DNA of 64,000 bases from assembly GCA_013398015.1 (NCBI GenBank), contig VZRR01007717.1:356408-420407 (forward strand), in the 5' to 3' direction. Shown in pieces: positions 1 through 10,769 of this stretch. Both the position numbers and the translations under genes were made by a program. Position 1 is the first letter of the stretch; each line of letters starts with the position of its first letter. The stretch comes from Oreocharis arfaki (Eukaryota; Chordata; Aves; Passeriformes; Paramythiidae). The notes beneath the pieces were generated by a model. It was given only the letters and a program-made list of their open reading frames with translations. It had not been told where the DNA came from and ran no database searches.

Positions 1-345
1 GCTCAGGCTCCTTGCCTCCTTCGAGAGCAGGTGGCCCATATAGGAGGGGAGGCGGCTGCAGCGGAAGGGCGGGTGTCACCTGCGGGAGGCGGCGCCGGGA
101 GCTGACATGCTGCCGGCGGGCCGGGACAGGAGGCGTTGGCGGCGGCGGGGCTGGTTCCGGGACGCCGGGAGGGAGGGAGAAGCTTCCGCTACCGCCGGCC
201 TGACCTCCCCCGGGCCGCGGGGGCGGCGCTCCGCGGGCCGGCGCTGCTGCCGCCAGCGGCTGCGCTGGGGCCGGAGGAGGCTGCGCCGCGGGTGCGTGCG
301 GGTGGGTGCCCGCTGTGTGCTCCTGTGCGTCACTTCAGTGCGCTC
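1..345. promoter_or_regulatory. CpG island, probable promoter / first-exon region
   Basis: The first about 345 bases are very rich in G, C and CpG dinucleotides, in sharp contrast to the AT-rich remainder. This is the usual look of a vertebrate CpG-island promoter. A plus-strand ATG at 107 opens an arginine-rich frame that soon runs into the CR1 insertion, so it is unlikely to be a normal protein beyond the island. On the minus strand an ATG at 109-107 reads M-S-A-P-G-A-A-S-R and meets a good splice donor (CGCAG/GTGACA, junction at 80/79), which would fit the first coding exon of a gene transcribed leftward out of the window. A rightward gene with a noncoding first exon is equally possible. 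The direction is therefore unresolved. I do not recognise the gene. Confidence 0.65.
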
Positions 346-413
346 ACTGTGTAAATGCGGGTCTAGAGGCTGCATACGACACGTACGCTTGTCTCATGTG
401 CGTGTATGCATTA

Positions 414-846
414 TCACGGAATCGTTAGGGTTGGAAGGGACCTCTGGAGATGACCTCGTCCTACCCCCTGCCAAGGCAGGGTCAGCTCAAGCAGGTAACA
501 CAGGAACGCGCCCCTGTGGGCTTGCAATGTTCTCAGGGAGACGCCACGACCTACCTCGTCTATTGCTCTGCCACCCTCAACGTGATGTTCTTGTTGAGGT
601 GGAACTTGCTGTATTTTAGTTTATGGTCACTGCCCCTTGTCCTGTTACTGGACACCACTGAGAAGAGTCTGGGACCATCCTGTTGGCACCGGCCTTGGAG
701 ATACTCATACACATTACTGAGAATCTCTTTCACTCTTCTCTTAGCTAAACGGACCTAGCTCCTGCAGTCTCTCATTACAAGAGAGATGCTCCAGACCCAC
801 CATAATTTTTATGGCCTCCTCTGGACCCCCTCCCTTATCTCGTTGC
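414..846 (-). mobile_element. CR1 LINE, 3' end fragment
   Basis: The plus strand shows the reverse complement of a CR1 3' region. It starts with a tail-proximal TCACGGAATCG followed by the typical GGTTGGAAGGGACCTCTGG, then the CCCCTGCCAAGGCAGGGTCA segment. Further on come TGTCCTGTTACTGGACACCACTGA and a block corresponding to GGAGATGCTCCAG and TGGCCTCCTCTGGACC. It is a 5'-truncated copy with moderate divergence, inserted about 70 bp from the CpG island. No intact reverse transcriptase remains. Confidence 0.9.
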
Positions 847-1964
847 TTTACATATATATACGTAAAAAGTATAAAATACATGCATATTTTTGAGTAACTG
901 AAATAAAAGTTATTTGGGATACTCTTTGTAGGGAAATATGAGAGGACCTCTGCCTGCTGGTCTCAGATTATATGGAGGACAGTGGCTGAGGTTTTGTAGT
1001 GGCAAAGCAACACGAGCTTAAAGACCACAAAGAGCAGTCTTCCAAGTTTTCCTCCATCAATGCCATCTTCCCACCAACACTCTTCATAAAATACTGGTTT
1101 TCTGCTGTTTTAATTCATTGTACATCCAACACCAGGGCTCATATGGGACCTCCAATTCCCTATGCTGTCCTGGCAACACTCACCTCTAACTGGAGTGTGT
1201 TGAACCTCTATGCAGGTGCCCAGGTGTCTAAATCCTTGCTGGAGGCTGCACTGTTTTAATTAAGACTCTGCTTAGTGCCTATAGCAAAAACAATTTGTTT
1301 CAGTGTTCAGTTCTAAACTGTTGGCTTAGCTATATAGGCTTAGATATATGGCTTAAATATATGTGCAATTTTGTCTTTAGTAAAAGCTGTTCAGGGAAGG
1401 AGAAGGCAAGTTATAGCTAGAGTATGTATGGTGCAGTACTAATATTAAATAACAAAGGGCAAGACAAGAAATGTACAGGATTTTATATTGTGTAGCACAT
1501 CTTTTGGCCTTTTGCCATGGGACAAGTTATGTTAGGATTAAAATACCCATGCTGCTATTATTTTCGTTTGTTACCTCTATTATTAGTCTTCAGTGGCTCT
1601 GTAAAAATATGTTTCCTGTGAGAAAAGTACTAAATATACTTTGGATAAAAGTAGAACAATAGAATATTTTGTTTGGATTTATAACTCAATGAGATTAATC
1701 AATACAAACCACGGCAAAGTTTTGCAAAAAAATTGGCAAGGCCTTTTCTGCTCTGTTGGGAGAATGGGTTGAAAAGCAGAAGATAGCCAGAAGTAGCTCT
1801 TGATGAGACTGTGTGAACAGCAGGCCAGTCGTCATCTTACATGGACTGAGTTTAACAGTGCCTGCTCTGCATTTGTGTAGCCCAGGGGTTGCTTCAGGGC
1901 TCCCCCAGTTAGCAAGGTAATGGACATAAATTCACTCTTTGTGCCTTAGCTATAGGTTTGTGGT
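847..1964. other. Unique AT-rich DNA, nothing recognised
   Basis: This stretch is AT-rich with only short open frames. I see no repeat family, RNA gene or convincing exon. It lies between the CR1 fragment and an ERVK-type LTR. Confidence 0.5.
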
Positions 1965-2490
1965 TGTCCCAGCTGCCTGCCTGAGGCGCGCTGGCCTGGT
2001 GGCAAGAGAGAGAGTGGCGCAGGAGACCGGCTGGTGCCTCCAGAGGGTCTGTGCCTCGGAGCTCGTGCCTAGTCCCAGCTACCGGCTCGGCAGCAGGAAG
2101 CTCGCCTGGCAGGCAGGGCGTAGCCACAGCACCGGGATTAAAAAGGAGAGGGAGAGCTCTTGCTTGCCGTTCCAGTGGCGTTTATTGAGGGTAGGGAAAA
2201 GGAGCAGAGAACGCAGACCTAATGGAAGCAGTGGCAAAAGCCCCCTTAGAGAAGCTGACAAGGGTTTTTATCCAGGGACAGCTTTGGGTGGAGCGAACAC
2301 AGGGAACCAATCATAGGGAAGAATAGGGGAGGAACAAGGGGTACAACAACCAATAAAACGCAACCAGGGGAGGGTACAATAAAATGACATGAACTGGGAC
2401 CAATGGGGCGTCGAGTAACGGGGAACTTTTGAGAATATATACATATTCAATAGGAGAACTGAATATTCATAAGCTAATCATAATACAACA
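1965..2490 (-). mobile_element. ERVK-type LTR (antisense)
   Basis: Read on the minus strand this is a retroviral LTR. It begins TGTTGTATTATG at 2490 and carries several ATTGG (inverted CCAAT) boxes. It has a TATA-like GGATAAAAACC at 2273-2263 and the polyadenylation signal AATAAA at 2186-2181, followed by a GC-rich U5-like part. It shares the 5' terminus TGTTGTA with the LTR at 48369-48893 and the block GTCGACGCCC-like/ATTGG with the LTR at 58004. The 3' border is uncertain: alignment by eye with the other two favours 1965, but no matching target duplication is visible there. A 5-bp GAGAG match flanks an alternative border at 2015. Confidence 0.75.
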
Positions 2491-2756
2491 GAGAGGGGGA
2501 AACTTATGATTGATAGCTTGGCTAAAAGATGGGGGATAGGGTCCATGCCCTAACCCACCATCGGGCGGTGGTCTCTTTATTGTCAGAGTCCCTGGCAGCT
2601 TCCACTGCTGCTACCACCGCCACACCTGCCAGTGGCAGTTCACACACTCCTTCCTCCCACAGACTGCAAAACTTTATTTCAGTAAGGAAAAATAAAGACA
2701 TTAAAAGAAGACGAAAGTCCGAGTCAAATCTTCAAACCAATCAGAACTCAGAATAA
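2491..2756. other. Unassigned stretch between two ERV pieces
   Basis: This moderately GC-rich stretch includes a small inverted repeat around CACCATCGGGCGGTGGT and two TTTATT (antisense AATAAA) motifs. It may belong to one of the flanking ERV fragments, but I cannot assign it to a family. Confidence 0.3.
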
Positions 2757-3325
2757 GTGCTGGCTGGCTTCAGCTTCTCCAATGTGTATCTTTCCCACAC
2801 AGGCCTCAGTACCTCAAAGAACTGCTCCAGAGTGGAGCCCTTCCATGGCTCCAGAGGTCATGCCAGGAGCCTTCTCCAGAAAAGGCTTCTGATGGGGTCA
2901 TGTGTGCTTTTGGATATCCACCTGCTCTGGCATGGGATCCTTCGTGGGCTGCCAGTGGTGCTCCACAATGGACTCTTCCATGAGTCACAGTCTCTTCGAC
3001 TCAGGTTCACATTGGAGTTCCAGCCCATCCGGTGTGGCAGCACAGGAGCACAGCAGTGCCCTGCCCAGGCACTTTGCTGTGGCTGTCATCAGAGTGTTCC
3101 CAGGCATAACTCACTGAGGTGACCAGCAGGGCAGCCAGCAGCAGAATCGGAGCAGCCACCAGCACACACTGGGCTCGAAGAGACAAACAGGAAGGTGAGC
3201 CCCATGGCAAGCACAGTAGCCTGCCAGTTAATGGCTAAACAGCAGTAACAGCTACAAATTCGATGTGGCACATTCCAATCAAATCTGCCATTATTTCAAC
3301 CCTTCATGGACTACACTGGGTGCCA
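2757..3325 (-). mobile_element. ERVL-type leader and primer-binding-site remnant
   Basis: The pattern resembles the untranslated leader of bird ERVL elements in antisense. It has a plus-strand series of phrases such as GCTCCACAATGGACTCTTCCAT and a run ending in ACATTCCAATCAAATCTGCCATTATTTC. It then closes with ACTGGGTGCCA at about 3315-3325. On the minus strand this last piece reads TGGCACCCAGTG, similar to a lysine-tRNA primer-binding site (TGGCGCCCAACG) with some mismatches. The several overlapping 60-70-codon open frames here look incidental. Identification rests on remembered patterns rather than alignment. Confidence 0.5.
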
Positions 3326-3339
3326 GAACAACTGACGTG

Positions 3340-3618
3340 GTTCTTTTTTTCATTTTAATCACTTGTTTTTCTTGAGTTTTATTTCTTCTCTCTTTGTTTT
3401 GTTTTCATTTCATTTTTCTCTTTTCCTTGCAATTCATTATTACTACTACTATTACTATTTCTAAATTATTAAGCTGCTGTTAGTTACCTCAACCCATGAA
3501 TTTGTTTCTCACTTTTGCACTTCCAGTTCTCTCCCTGTCTCACTAGGGTGGGGGAGTGAGAAGGACTGAGTGAGCAGCTGTGTTTTTCTTAGTTGCCCGC
3601 TTAGGTTAAACCACAACA
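3340..3618 (+). mobile_element. ERVL LTR, 3' part (sense)
   Basis: The end of the stretch reads CTCAACCCATGAATTTG, then a CTCTCCCTGTCTCAC block, a GGGAGTGAG stretch, CTTAGTTGCC and finally GGTTAAACCACAACA at 3618. This is the characteristic 3' end of the bird ERVL LTR on the plus strand. It is preceded by a T-rich part with an ATT/ACT trinucleotide run near 3436-3462, also typical of these LTRs. The 5' half of the LTR is missing, and the piece is opposite in orientation to the leader just upstream. Confidence 0.7.
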
Positions 3619-3670
3619 ACTGTGTTTGTCATAAATATATTTGGCATGATTATTTTCCCCTTCAAGTAGA

Positions 3671-4789
3671 TCACAGAATCACAGAATCCGTTAGGTTGGA
3701 AAAGATCTCTGAGATCATCAAATCCAACCTTTTACCAAACACCACCATATCAACTAGACCATGGCACTAAGTGCCACATCCAGTTTTTCCTTAAACACCT
3801 CCAGGAACAGTGACTCCACCACCTCCCCAGACAGCTCATTCCAAGGTCTAATCACCCTTTCTGTGAAGGAATTCTTCCTAGTGTCCAAATTAAACCTTCC
3901 TTGGAGAATCTTAAGACTATATCCTCTTGGATATAGTCACTGGTTCCCTGGGAGAAGAGACTGACCCCCACCTGGCTACAGCCTTGGGTCAGGGAGTTGC
4001 AGAGAGAGCGGTAAGGTACCCCCTGAGCCTCTTTTTCTCCAGGCACACAGATTCCTCACCTGCTTCTTATCAGACTTGTGCTCCAGACCCTTTACCAGCC
4101 TTGTTCCTTTCTCTGGACAGCCCCTTAATGACCTTCCTGAATTGAGGGACCCAGAGCTGGACACAGTGCGCAAGGTGTGGCCTCACCAGTGCCCAGCACA
4201 GGGGTCCTGCTGCCCCACTATTGCTGACACAGGCCAGGTGCCCTTGGCCTTCTTGGCCATCTGGGCAGCAGCTGGCTCATGTTCAGCTGCTGTTGACCAG
4301 CACCCCCAGGTCCTTTTCCACCAGGTGGCTTTCCAGACATTCTGCCCCAGCCTGTTGAACCTCAGACCATTGGCCTTGGCCCATTAATCCAGCCTTCCAG
4401 ATCCCTCTGCAGAGACTTCTTGCCTTGTAGCAGACCAACACTCCCACCCAAGCTGGTGTTGTCCATGAATTTGCTGATGGTAGACTCAACCGCCTCATCC
4501 AGATCATCAGTAAATACATTAAACAGAACTGGACCCAACACTGATCCCAGGAGGACACCACCAGTGACCAGATGCCAGCTGGATCCAGCACTATTCCCCA
4601 CCACTCTCTGTGCCCGGCCATCCAGCCAGTTTTTAACCCAGCTGAGAGGGCACCTGCCCAAGCCGTGGGCTGCCAGTCTTTCCAGGGAGATGGTATCACA
4701 GGCATTGCTGAGATCCAGGCAGACAACATCCGCAGCCTTTCTCTCCTCCACCTAGTGGGTCACCTGGTTATAAAAGGAGATCAAAAAAG
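3671..4789 (-). mobile_element. CR1 LINE with remnant reverse transcriptase C-terminal part
   Basis: This is the reverse complement of a CR1 3' region, starting with the tail TCACAGAATCACAGAATC and GGTTGGAAAAGATCTCTGAG. It covers the 3' untranslated part and the end of the reverse transcriptase. The minus-strand frame 4751-4362 still shows RT blocks: a DVVCLDLSNACDT segment near residues 8-20, GSVLGPVLFN around 69-78, and the catalytic box near residue 95. That box reads FMDN instead of FADD, so one catalytic aspartate is lost and the copy is dead. The 5' part is truncated near TGGTTATAAAAGGAGATC. Confidence 0.93.
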
Positions 4790-6292
4790 ACAGATTTTTC
4801 CTTTGGTTTTATGCCACTGTTATCACAGAATTAAATACTTTGTACAGCTGGGCCACTGTTAGCAGACATAATGTGTATCAGAAGTTATAGTATTTCTGAA
4901 GTTGGGGCATGTATAAAATTTTTATCTCTGTAAGTGGGCAAGTTCCAAGGCAATGATGTTGTCAGAGTTCCATGGGGGTCAGGGCACCAGGCAGGGCAGT
5001 ATGGGGCCTCACTACCTGTGACCAGAGGCAAACTTTACCCACATCTCAATTGTTTTCAAATATCTTTATTAGTTAAACCTGCTTATTTATGTCTAGCTGT
5101 TTCAATCAAGTAGTTCTTCAAAGTTCCCCAAAGATTTTCAATATCTGTATGCAGATGGAGAAATTCTTTCTATTGTTTTCAGTCTCCCATCTGAAGTTGA
5201 AACACACTTCTCCCAAAACACCACCTGCTTCAATTTCTGAACTGTGCAATTCAGTCTAATCAAGATCTCATTAAAAAAGAGAATGGTGTAAGTACCATAA
5301 CAAAACTTTGGGTTTTATTCTTTAATGATCTAGGCAAAACCTTTTAGATACAAACATAGAGGGAGAGTTTAGATCATTTTTCAAGATGGTACGCTGTGCT
5401 TTTTCTGATAGCCTGCAGGAGCTGACCAAATTTTAAATTCCAACAGTGAATGATGAGAACTACAGAGAAGAAGAGGGTGCTTCTGGTCTATGCAAGGGTT
5501 TTAACACTGAGTGTCACTGTTGCTTCATGAAAGGGAAGCACAGGAACCACCTGTTGTAGAGTAAAAGCAAAATGAAATATTACATGACCAAGTATCAGCT
5601 GTGAAGTCTTCGCTACATTAATGTCAGAAGGCAGATATGACTAGCAGTTCATTTCTTCGTTATCACTGCTTATATTTCATGAAATTAGAAGTCATAAAAC
5701 CAGTAATGTGAGATACCTGAAAGCTGCTACAACTTACTCAGTCTAGGAATGAAGCAGTAAAATCCCTTCAATTTATGACAGTAAGGGTTTATTACATACA
5801 TAGCAATAGATAATGACATTTTTCAGTGTTATCTCTGTTCATATTAAAATAGGCCACAAAGCCTGGTGACCCAAGATTAGTACGGTATTTAATTTTGAGT
5901 TGCAAGGGAACACAAGAATTTTTTTTTTTAAGTTATCATGTTATATCTAGTCCTGATACCCCTTAAGTGCATGTTCATCTGTATTTCAGGACTGACCTTT
6001 AGAAAACTAGGTCTATAATCTTTGGTCATATTGCCAATGTTGAGAGTTATTAGTTATTTAACTTAAATAAGTAAGTTTAAAATAGAATTAATTTCATTGA
6101 GTTATAAAGTTATAACACTGTGTGATTTAGTTTGTTTATTCCCTTTGAATAGCTTTGCTTTCTTAGCATCAGTAGCTTTGCTGTGTTAGGAATGTCGTTA
6201 TGAAATAGATTGAAGGAAGTAGCAGAATTTCCTTCTTAGGTTTAGAAACAGATTATAAGTTCTTTTCTAAAATCCTATTTGTTTCGCTATTG
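4790..6292. other. Unique AT-rich DNA, nothing recognised
   Basis: Only short open frames are present. A slightly GC-richer patch near 4970-5040 has no recognisable identity. No exon, RNA gene or repeat family could be supported. Confidence 0.5.
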
Positions 6293-6823
6293 TGCTGGTT
6301 TTGGCTGGAATAGACTTAAGTTTTTTCACAGTAGTTTGTAAGGGGCTGGGTTTTGACTGGTGACTGAAACAGCTCATGGATATTTTGTTTATTGCTGAGA
6401 AGGGCTTGCACAGATCCAAGGGCTTTTTCTGCTTCTCTCCCAATCCTGCCAGTGAACAAGGAATTGGGAGGGGACGCAGCAGGGATGGGATGCCCCAGAT
6501 CATGTGGCATCACATTCAGCAATGAAATGGGGGGAAGATGAAGGAAGACAGGGGGATATTCAGAGTGATGGCATTTCTCTTCCGAAGTCACCATTATGTG
6601 ATGGAGCCCTGCCTTCCTGGGTATGGCTGAACACCTGCCTGCCCATGGGAAGAGAATGAATTCCCTGTTTTGCTTTGCTTGGACATTTACCTATTAAACT
6701 GTTATTATTTCTACCCAGGCATTTTCTCATCATTACCTGTCCAATTTTTGCTCCCATCCCATGAGGAGCAGTGAGTGAGGGGCTCTGTGGGGTTCAGCTG
6801 CTGGCTGGGGTTGCACTGTGACA
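6293..6823 (+). mobile_element. ERVL LTR (sense), nearly full length
   Basis: The stretch begins TGCTGGTTTTGGCTGG and ends TGCACTGTGACA, the standard termini of this bird ERVL LTR. Between them are recognisable blocks: AAGGGGCTGGG, GGGCTTTTTCTGC, GAATTGGGAGGGGAC, the AAGTCACC/GATGGAGCCCTGC block, CCTGCCCATGGGAAG, and TACCTATTAAACTG near the polyadenylation region. The usual TATATAAAG promoter element is degraded to an AATGAAATGG-like sequence. No target duplication is visible and no internal retroviral sequence adjoins, so it is probably an old solo LTR. Confidence 0.88.
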
Positions 6824-7249
6824 CTGCCCTTAGTCTACATTGGTATGAATGGAGTTCCTCAGTTCTACATTCCTGAAGACTTTCAATTTTATCAAGCTCA
6901 AAAGTTGCACCACTATGGACCAGTAAGGTATTGCTGGAGGAGAGTAGATCTCCGCAGCTATAAGACTAAACTAGATTAACCCACTCCCTGGATTATTCTC
7001 ACTTCTGCTCAGGCAGTGTACTGGACATGGAGAAAGTACCCTTCCTCCTGGCTGATTTTGCCACAGAGAAGAACGTGCAGTTGCTTATTGCATATAGGCA
7101 AAGCCTTATAAAATGAAGGCCTTGTTGCCTTCGTAAAATCATGGTGCAGGCCTGTTACTTTGGCTAGAGAAGGACTGTGGAAAAGAGACATAGCTGAATT
7201 AGAGTTAGAAAAACATGCTGTGTGACTGTCATGTGTTCACATAGTGGCT
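6824..7249. other. Short unique stretch between LTRs
   Basis: I see no gene or repeat here. It separates the ERVL LTR from a different LTR type. Confidence 0.45.
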
Positions 7250-7532
7250 TGTGGTGGTTGGTTGAATTATGTTTCTTGTGCTTTAAAACTATGTAAACAG
7301 ATAACCGGCTAAGTGCTTAAAAAGGCAGATATTTAGCAAGAATATGTGCAAGCTATAGGCAGCCAATAATATTGTATGGTAGTAAGTCAATAGCCAATGA
7401 ACATGTAACATGAATGCTAAGAAATTGTATAAAAGAAGCTGTAATAAAATAATAAAAGGAGCCTTTTGCTTATGCCCAGGGCAGCATGTGTGTGTGTCAT
7501 GTCTGTCTCAACAGCAACAGTTGCTGGCAACA
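7250..7532 (+). mobile_element. Short LTR of alpha/beta-retroviral type (sense)
   Basis: A compact U3-R-U5 arrangement can be read on the plus strand. It has a TG start at 7250 and CCAAT boxes at 7363-7367 and 7394-7398. The TATA box TATAAAA is at 7428-7434, with AATAAA at 7443-7448 and 7451-7456. A TG-rich part follows, then the 3' end TTGCTGGCAACA at 7532. The polyadenylation signal sits only about 10 bases after the TATA box, as in avian leukosis-type LTRs where AATAAA lies in U3 just before a short R. Borders are by inspection and no target duplication is seen. Confidence 0.6.
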
Positions 7533-8454
7533 ATAAGGAGAGAGAGTGTCCACTGTGCTGCACTGGATGAGCAGTGATAAGGAACTTCAGGCATAGGAGT
7601 GAGGAAAAGGGGAAGAGAGGAAAGACAAAAAAGGCAAGAGCAGGTATCTTCCTTCAGCCTCTCCTTTCAAATATGCATTTGGAAAATGGTAAGACAGGCC
7701 CCCTCTTACAGGAAGCCCAGAGATAAAACAATTTGAGGGGACTAATATCTTGTGGCCTTCACCCTGAAAACATAGTAGAGATTCAAATCTTAGTCTGTGC
7801 AGTGGGGGAGATGTGTACTTTTGAGGATTAGGTGGAAAAGTGGGGGAGAAAATTTTAGGAGTCATTTTACGTTTGATGAATTACATCATAAAACTTCTAA
7901 AAGTACTTTTCTTCTGGAAAAAACTGATTCTTTGGAGGGCAGGAGGAATACTTTAAAGGATAATTTCCCCTGACACCAAGGCTGCATATGCAAGTATGGA
8001 AGAATTTTCCAGCATCGAGAAGAGGTAGGACTTTCTCTGAAATCAGAGATCTCGCACCTAGTAACAGATTACAGTTTTAGACACAGCACAAACAAAAAGT
8101 GAAACATCATGAAATCTATAAGGACATAATCTAGAACTTGATTCTAGTCAAATTCTGATTTAATATCCTTTTCCTATTTAGGATATTAAGGAGTATAAAA
8201 AGCCTACCTAATTTTAACTGACCTGCATACTTATTTGAAGATGGCAGTCAGGATCTGGCTGTTCTTGATTTGTTTTTTGTTGGCTGGTGTTCTGTTGTGT
8301 TTGCACTAAATACAATATTTATGTATTATCAAATATCATATCCTGCCAGTACAGTAAGATAGCAACAGCAGTTTATATTATGAAAAAAATTTTTTTTAAA
8401 ATAAAAGTACCTGATTTTGTACTCTAATAAGAGATTTTTAAAAATATGTCTCAG
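7533..8454. other. Unique DNA, nothing recognised
   Basis: AT-rich sequence with short open frames only; it starts with a purine-rich stretch just after the LTR. No feature is supported. Confidence 0.45.
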
Positions 8455-9041
8455 TGTCATGGTTTTAACCCCACCAGCAGCCCAGCCTCACATCCCTCAC
8501 CACCCCACCAGCAGGACCAGGGAGAGAACTGGAAGGGTCAAAGACACAAAACTCATGGGTTGAGATGCAGACAGTTTAATAGGGAAAGCAAAAGCTGTGC
8601 ACACAAGAAAAGCAGAACAAGGAATGAATTCCCTGCTTCCCATGGTTGGGCAGGTGCTCAGCCACCCCCAGCAGAGCAGGGCCCCATCACACTAATGGTG
8701 ACTTGGGAGGACAAACCCCATCAGTCCAAACATCCCCCCCCTTCCTCCTTCTTCTCCCCACTTTGTACACTGAGCCTGATGTCACAAGGTCTGGAATATC
8801 CCTTTGGTCAGTTGCAGTCACCTGTTCCATCTGTGTCCCCTCCCGCCCTCCCAGGTACCCCCAACCTCTTTGCCAGCATGTTCATGTGAAAAGCAGAAAA
8901 GGCCTTGGCTCAGTGCAATCCCTGATCAGCAATAACAAAAACATTTTTGTGTTATCAACTCTGTATTCAGCACAAATCCAAAACACAGCCCCATACCAGC
9001 CACTGTGAAGAAAATTAACTCTACCTCGGCCAAAATCAGCA
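8455..9041 (-). mobile_element. ERVL LTR (antisense), full length
   Basis: Read on the minus strand it starts TGCTGATTTTGGCCGAGG at 9041 and ends GGTTAAAACCATGACA at 8455. The block order matches the LTR at 6293-6823. Plus-strand landmarks include ATGGGTTGAGATGCAGACAG, AAACAAGGAATGAATTCC-like sequence, GGTGACTTGGGAGGACAAA, GGAATATCCCTTTGGTCAG and CCTTGGCTCAGTGCAA. The TATA region is altered to TGTACAAAG. The 147- and 120-codon plus-strand open frames here are LTR sequence, not genes. No clear target duplication is present. Confidence 0.9.
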
Positions 9042-10769
9042 GTGTTTAAATGAAAGGCTTGTCTGCTTATTGATACCTTTAAAGTCATAGTCTTCATTAC
9101 AACCATTGTATTGTCTAATTTTTCATGTGATTCTCATAGTTGAATGCAGGCTGTGATTCTCATGACTGAATCTCAGTTTCAGGGCTCTTCAAGAGGAAAA
9201 GGAAAGTTAATGTCACTACTCTGCTGAATATTTGGGTAGTATATACTGTGAATTATCTATTTGCAGGGGTAATTTGCCTTTTCTTATTTGTTCTGCAGAT
9301 ATAATCATCTGATCTTCAAATGTCACCTTAAAGTTCTACTTTGCTGGAAGGAAAAAGCATAAATATGACATATAATTTCAACTAATTGAATTGCAATATT
9401 TTACAGTCTGCTTCCACAATGACCCACCTGTGTGTTGATAACACACATTATGTGTATTTGGAAGTGCTTAGGAGTCAGGGTCTCTTGTATGACTGTAATC
9501 TTAACTGCCTGTCTCTCATTACGAGGGAAATAGTTGAATGTTTTCACGAATGTTCTGCCAAAAATAACAGCTAGGTGTCTTTAGGTAGTGGTAATCCTAT
9601 TTCCCAAGGTAGAAGGCGAAGTCTGGAGATCCCCTTCGTATCTTATACAAAGTATCAATCTGAAAGATCTTCGAAATAACAGGTTTTTTGTTTTTTTGAG
9701 GTGATGACCTCCTCAGTAACTAAAAAACCCTCGAACTTGTAAACATGAAGTATGGTCTGCCTGAAGATGGCAGTGTTTGATTTGGAAGAATAAATCCTGC
9801 TGAGAAATGAAGATTGGATTCTGTTTTATTATTCATCATACCATGGCACCTAAGTGACAGGCTGTCAATAATTAAAGGGAAGGTAGGAGAAGAGAGGGCA
9901 CATGTTTCACAGTCTTCTGACCTGCCATAATTTTTCTTTCTCTCTCAGCACAAAGATTCTCTGGTGAGTGTGTAGTAATAATCTATTTTCAGGCATTACA
10001 ACACTTGCATTCAAGCCTCCAGAAATCCTTACCTAGGAAATGCCTAATTTCTTTTTTTTTTTCTTTGCTTTTGATAAATTGGCAATTAAGATTTGCCCTT
10101 ATACGAAGTGGTGATGATAAAAATATCAGCACTATAATGTTTCCATTTCACATTTTTTGTGTTTGAGCACACATTGGATTTACAGTACTAAAAAATATTT
10201 TGTATCCAGATATTTAAAGTTAACTATTTAAGTTAATTTTTTATGCAGCTACAGAAGGTCTACAACCTTAGGAGAAAAAGAAGTAGATAACTTACTGATT
10301 AGTCTCTCTCGATTTCTTTTAGTAATCCACAGAATGATTACAGTTGCCTTGTAGCAAATTACTTTTTTACAGGAGCATTATGTGAAAATTCCTGTGTAAA
10401 TAAACAAAGCAGCACAAATCAAAATAGAAGTTATCTTAAACAGAAGTCTTGGGCTAGTCTTATTTTCAATGTATTTGTGGAAATCCAGTCTCTATCATAC
10501 ATGTGTGCTTTTTTCACCATTCCAAGTAATGAATTTCGAAGGGTTACATGAGTGTAAAAAGCTCTTTTTGTTGCTTTGATTAAAGACTGCACAATACTCC
10601 TGAGGTCAATACAACTCGTAAGTGGACATAGTAACTACAATGCTCCTGGCTGCTAACAGAGTTGAGAAATTAGTTTCTGGTAACATGGTAACGTTTTACT
10701 ATTTATGATAGTTGCTTCCAGAGTAGAATTGTGATTCTCAAACTGGGTTTTGAGTCTGCAAGATCAGAG
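9042..10769. other. Unique AT-rich DNA, nothing recognised
   Basis: No repeat, exon or RNA gene could be supported in this stretch between an LTR and a CR1 copy. Confidence 0.5.

Noticed and set aside
107..619. 170-codon plus-strand open frame from the CpG island
   Set aside because: It is arginine-rich because of GC content and its second half is antisense CR1 sequence. At most the first part could be exon.
8446..9008. 147- and 120-codon plus-strand open frames
   Set aside because: They lie inside an antisense ERVL LTR.
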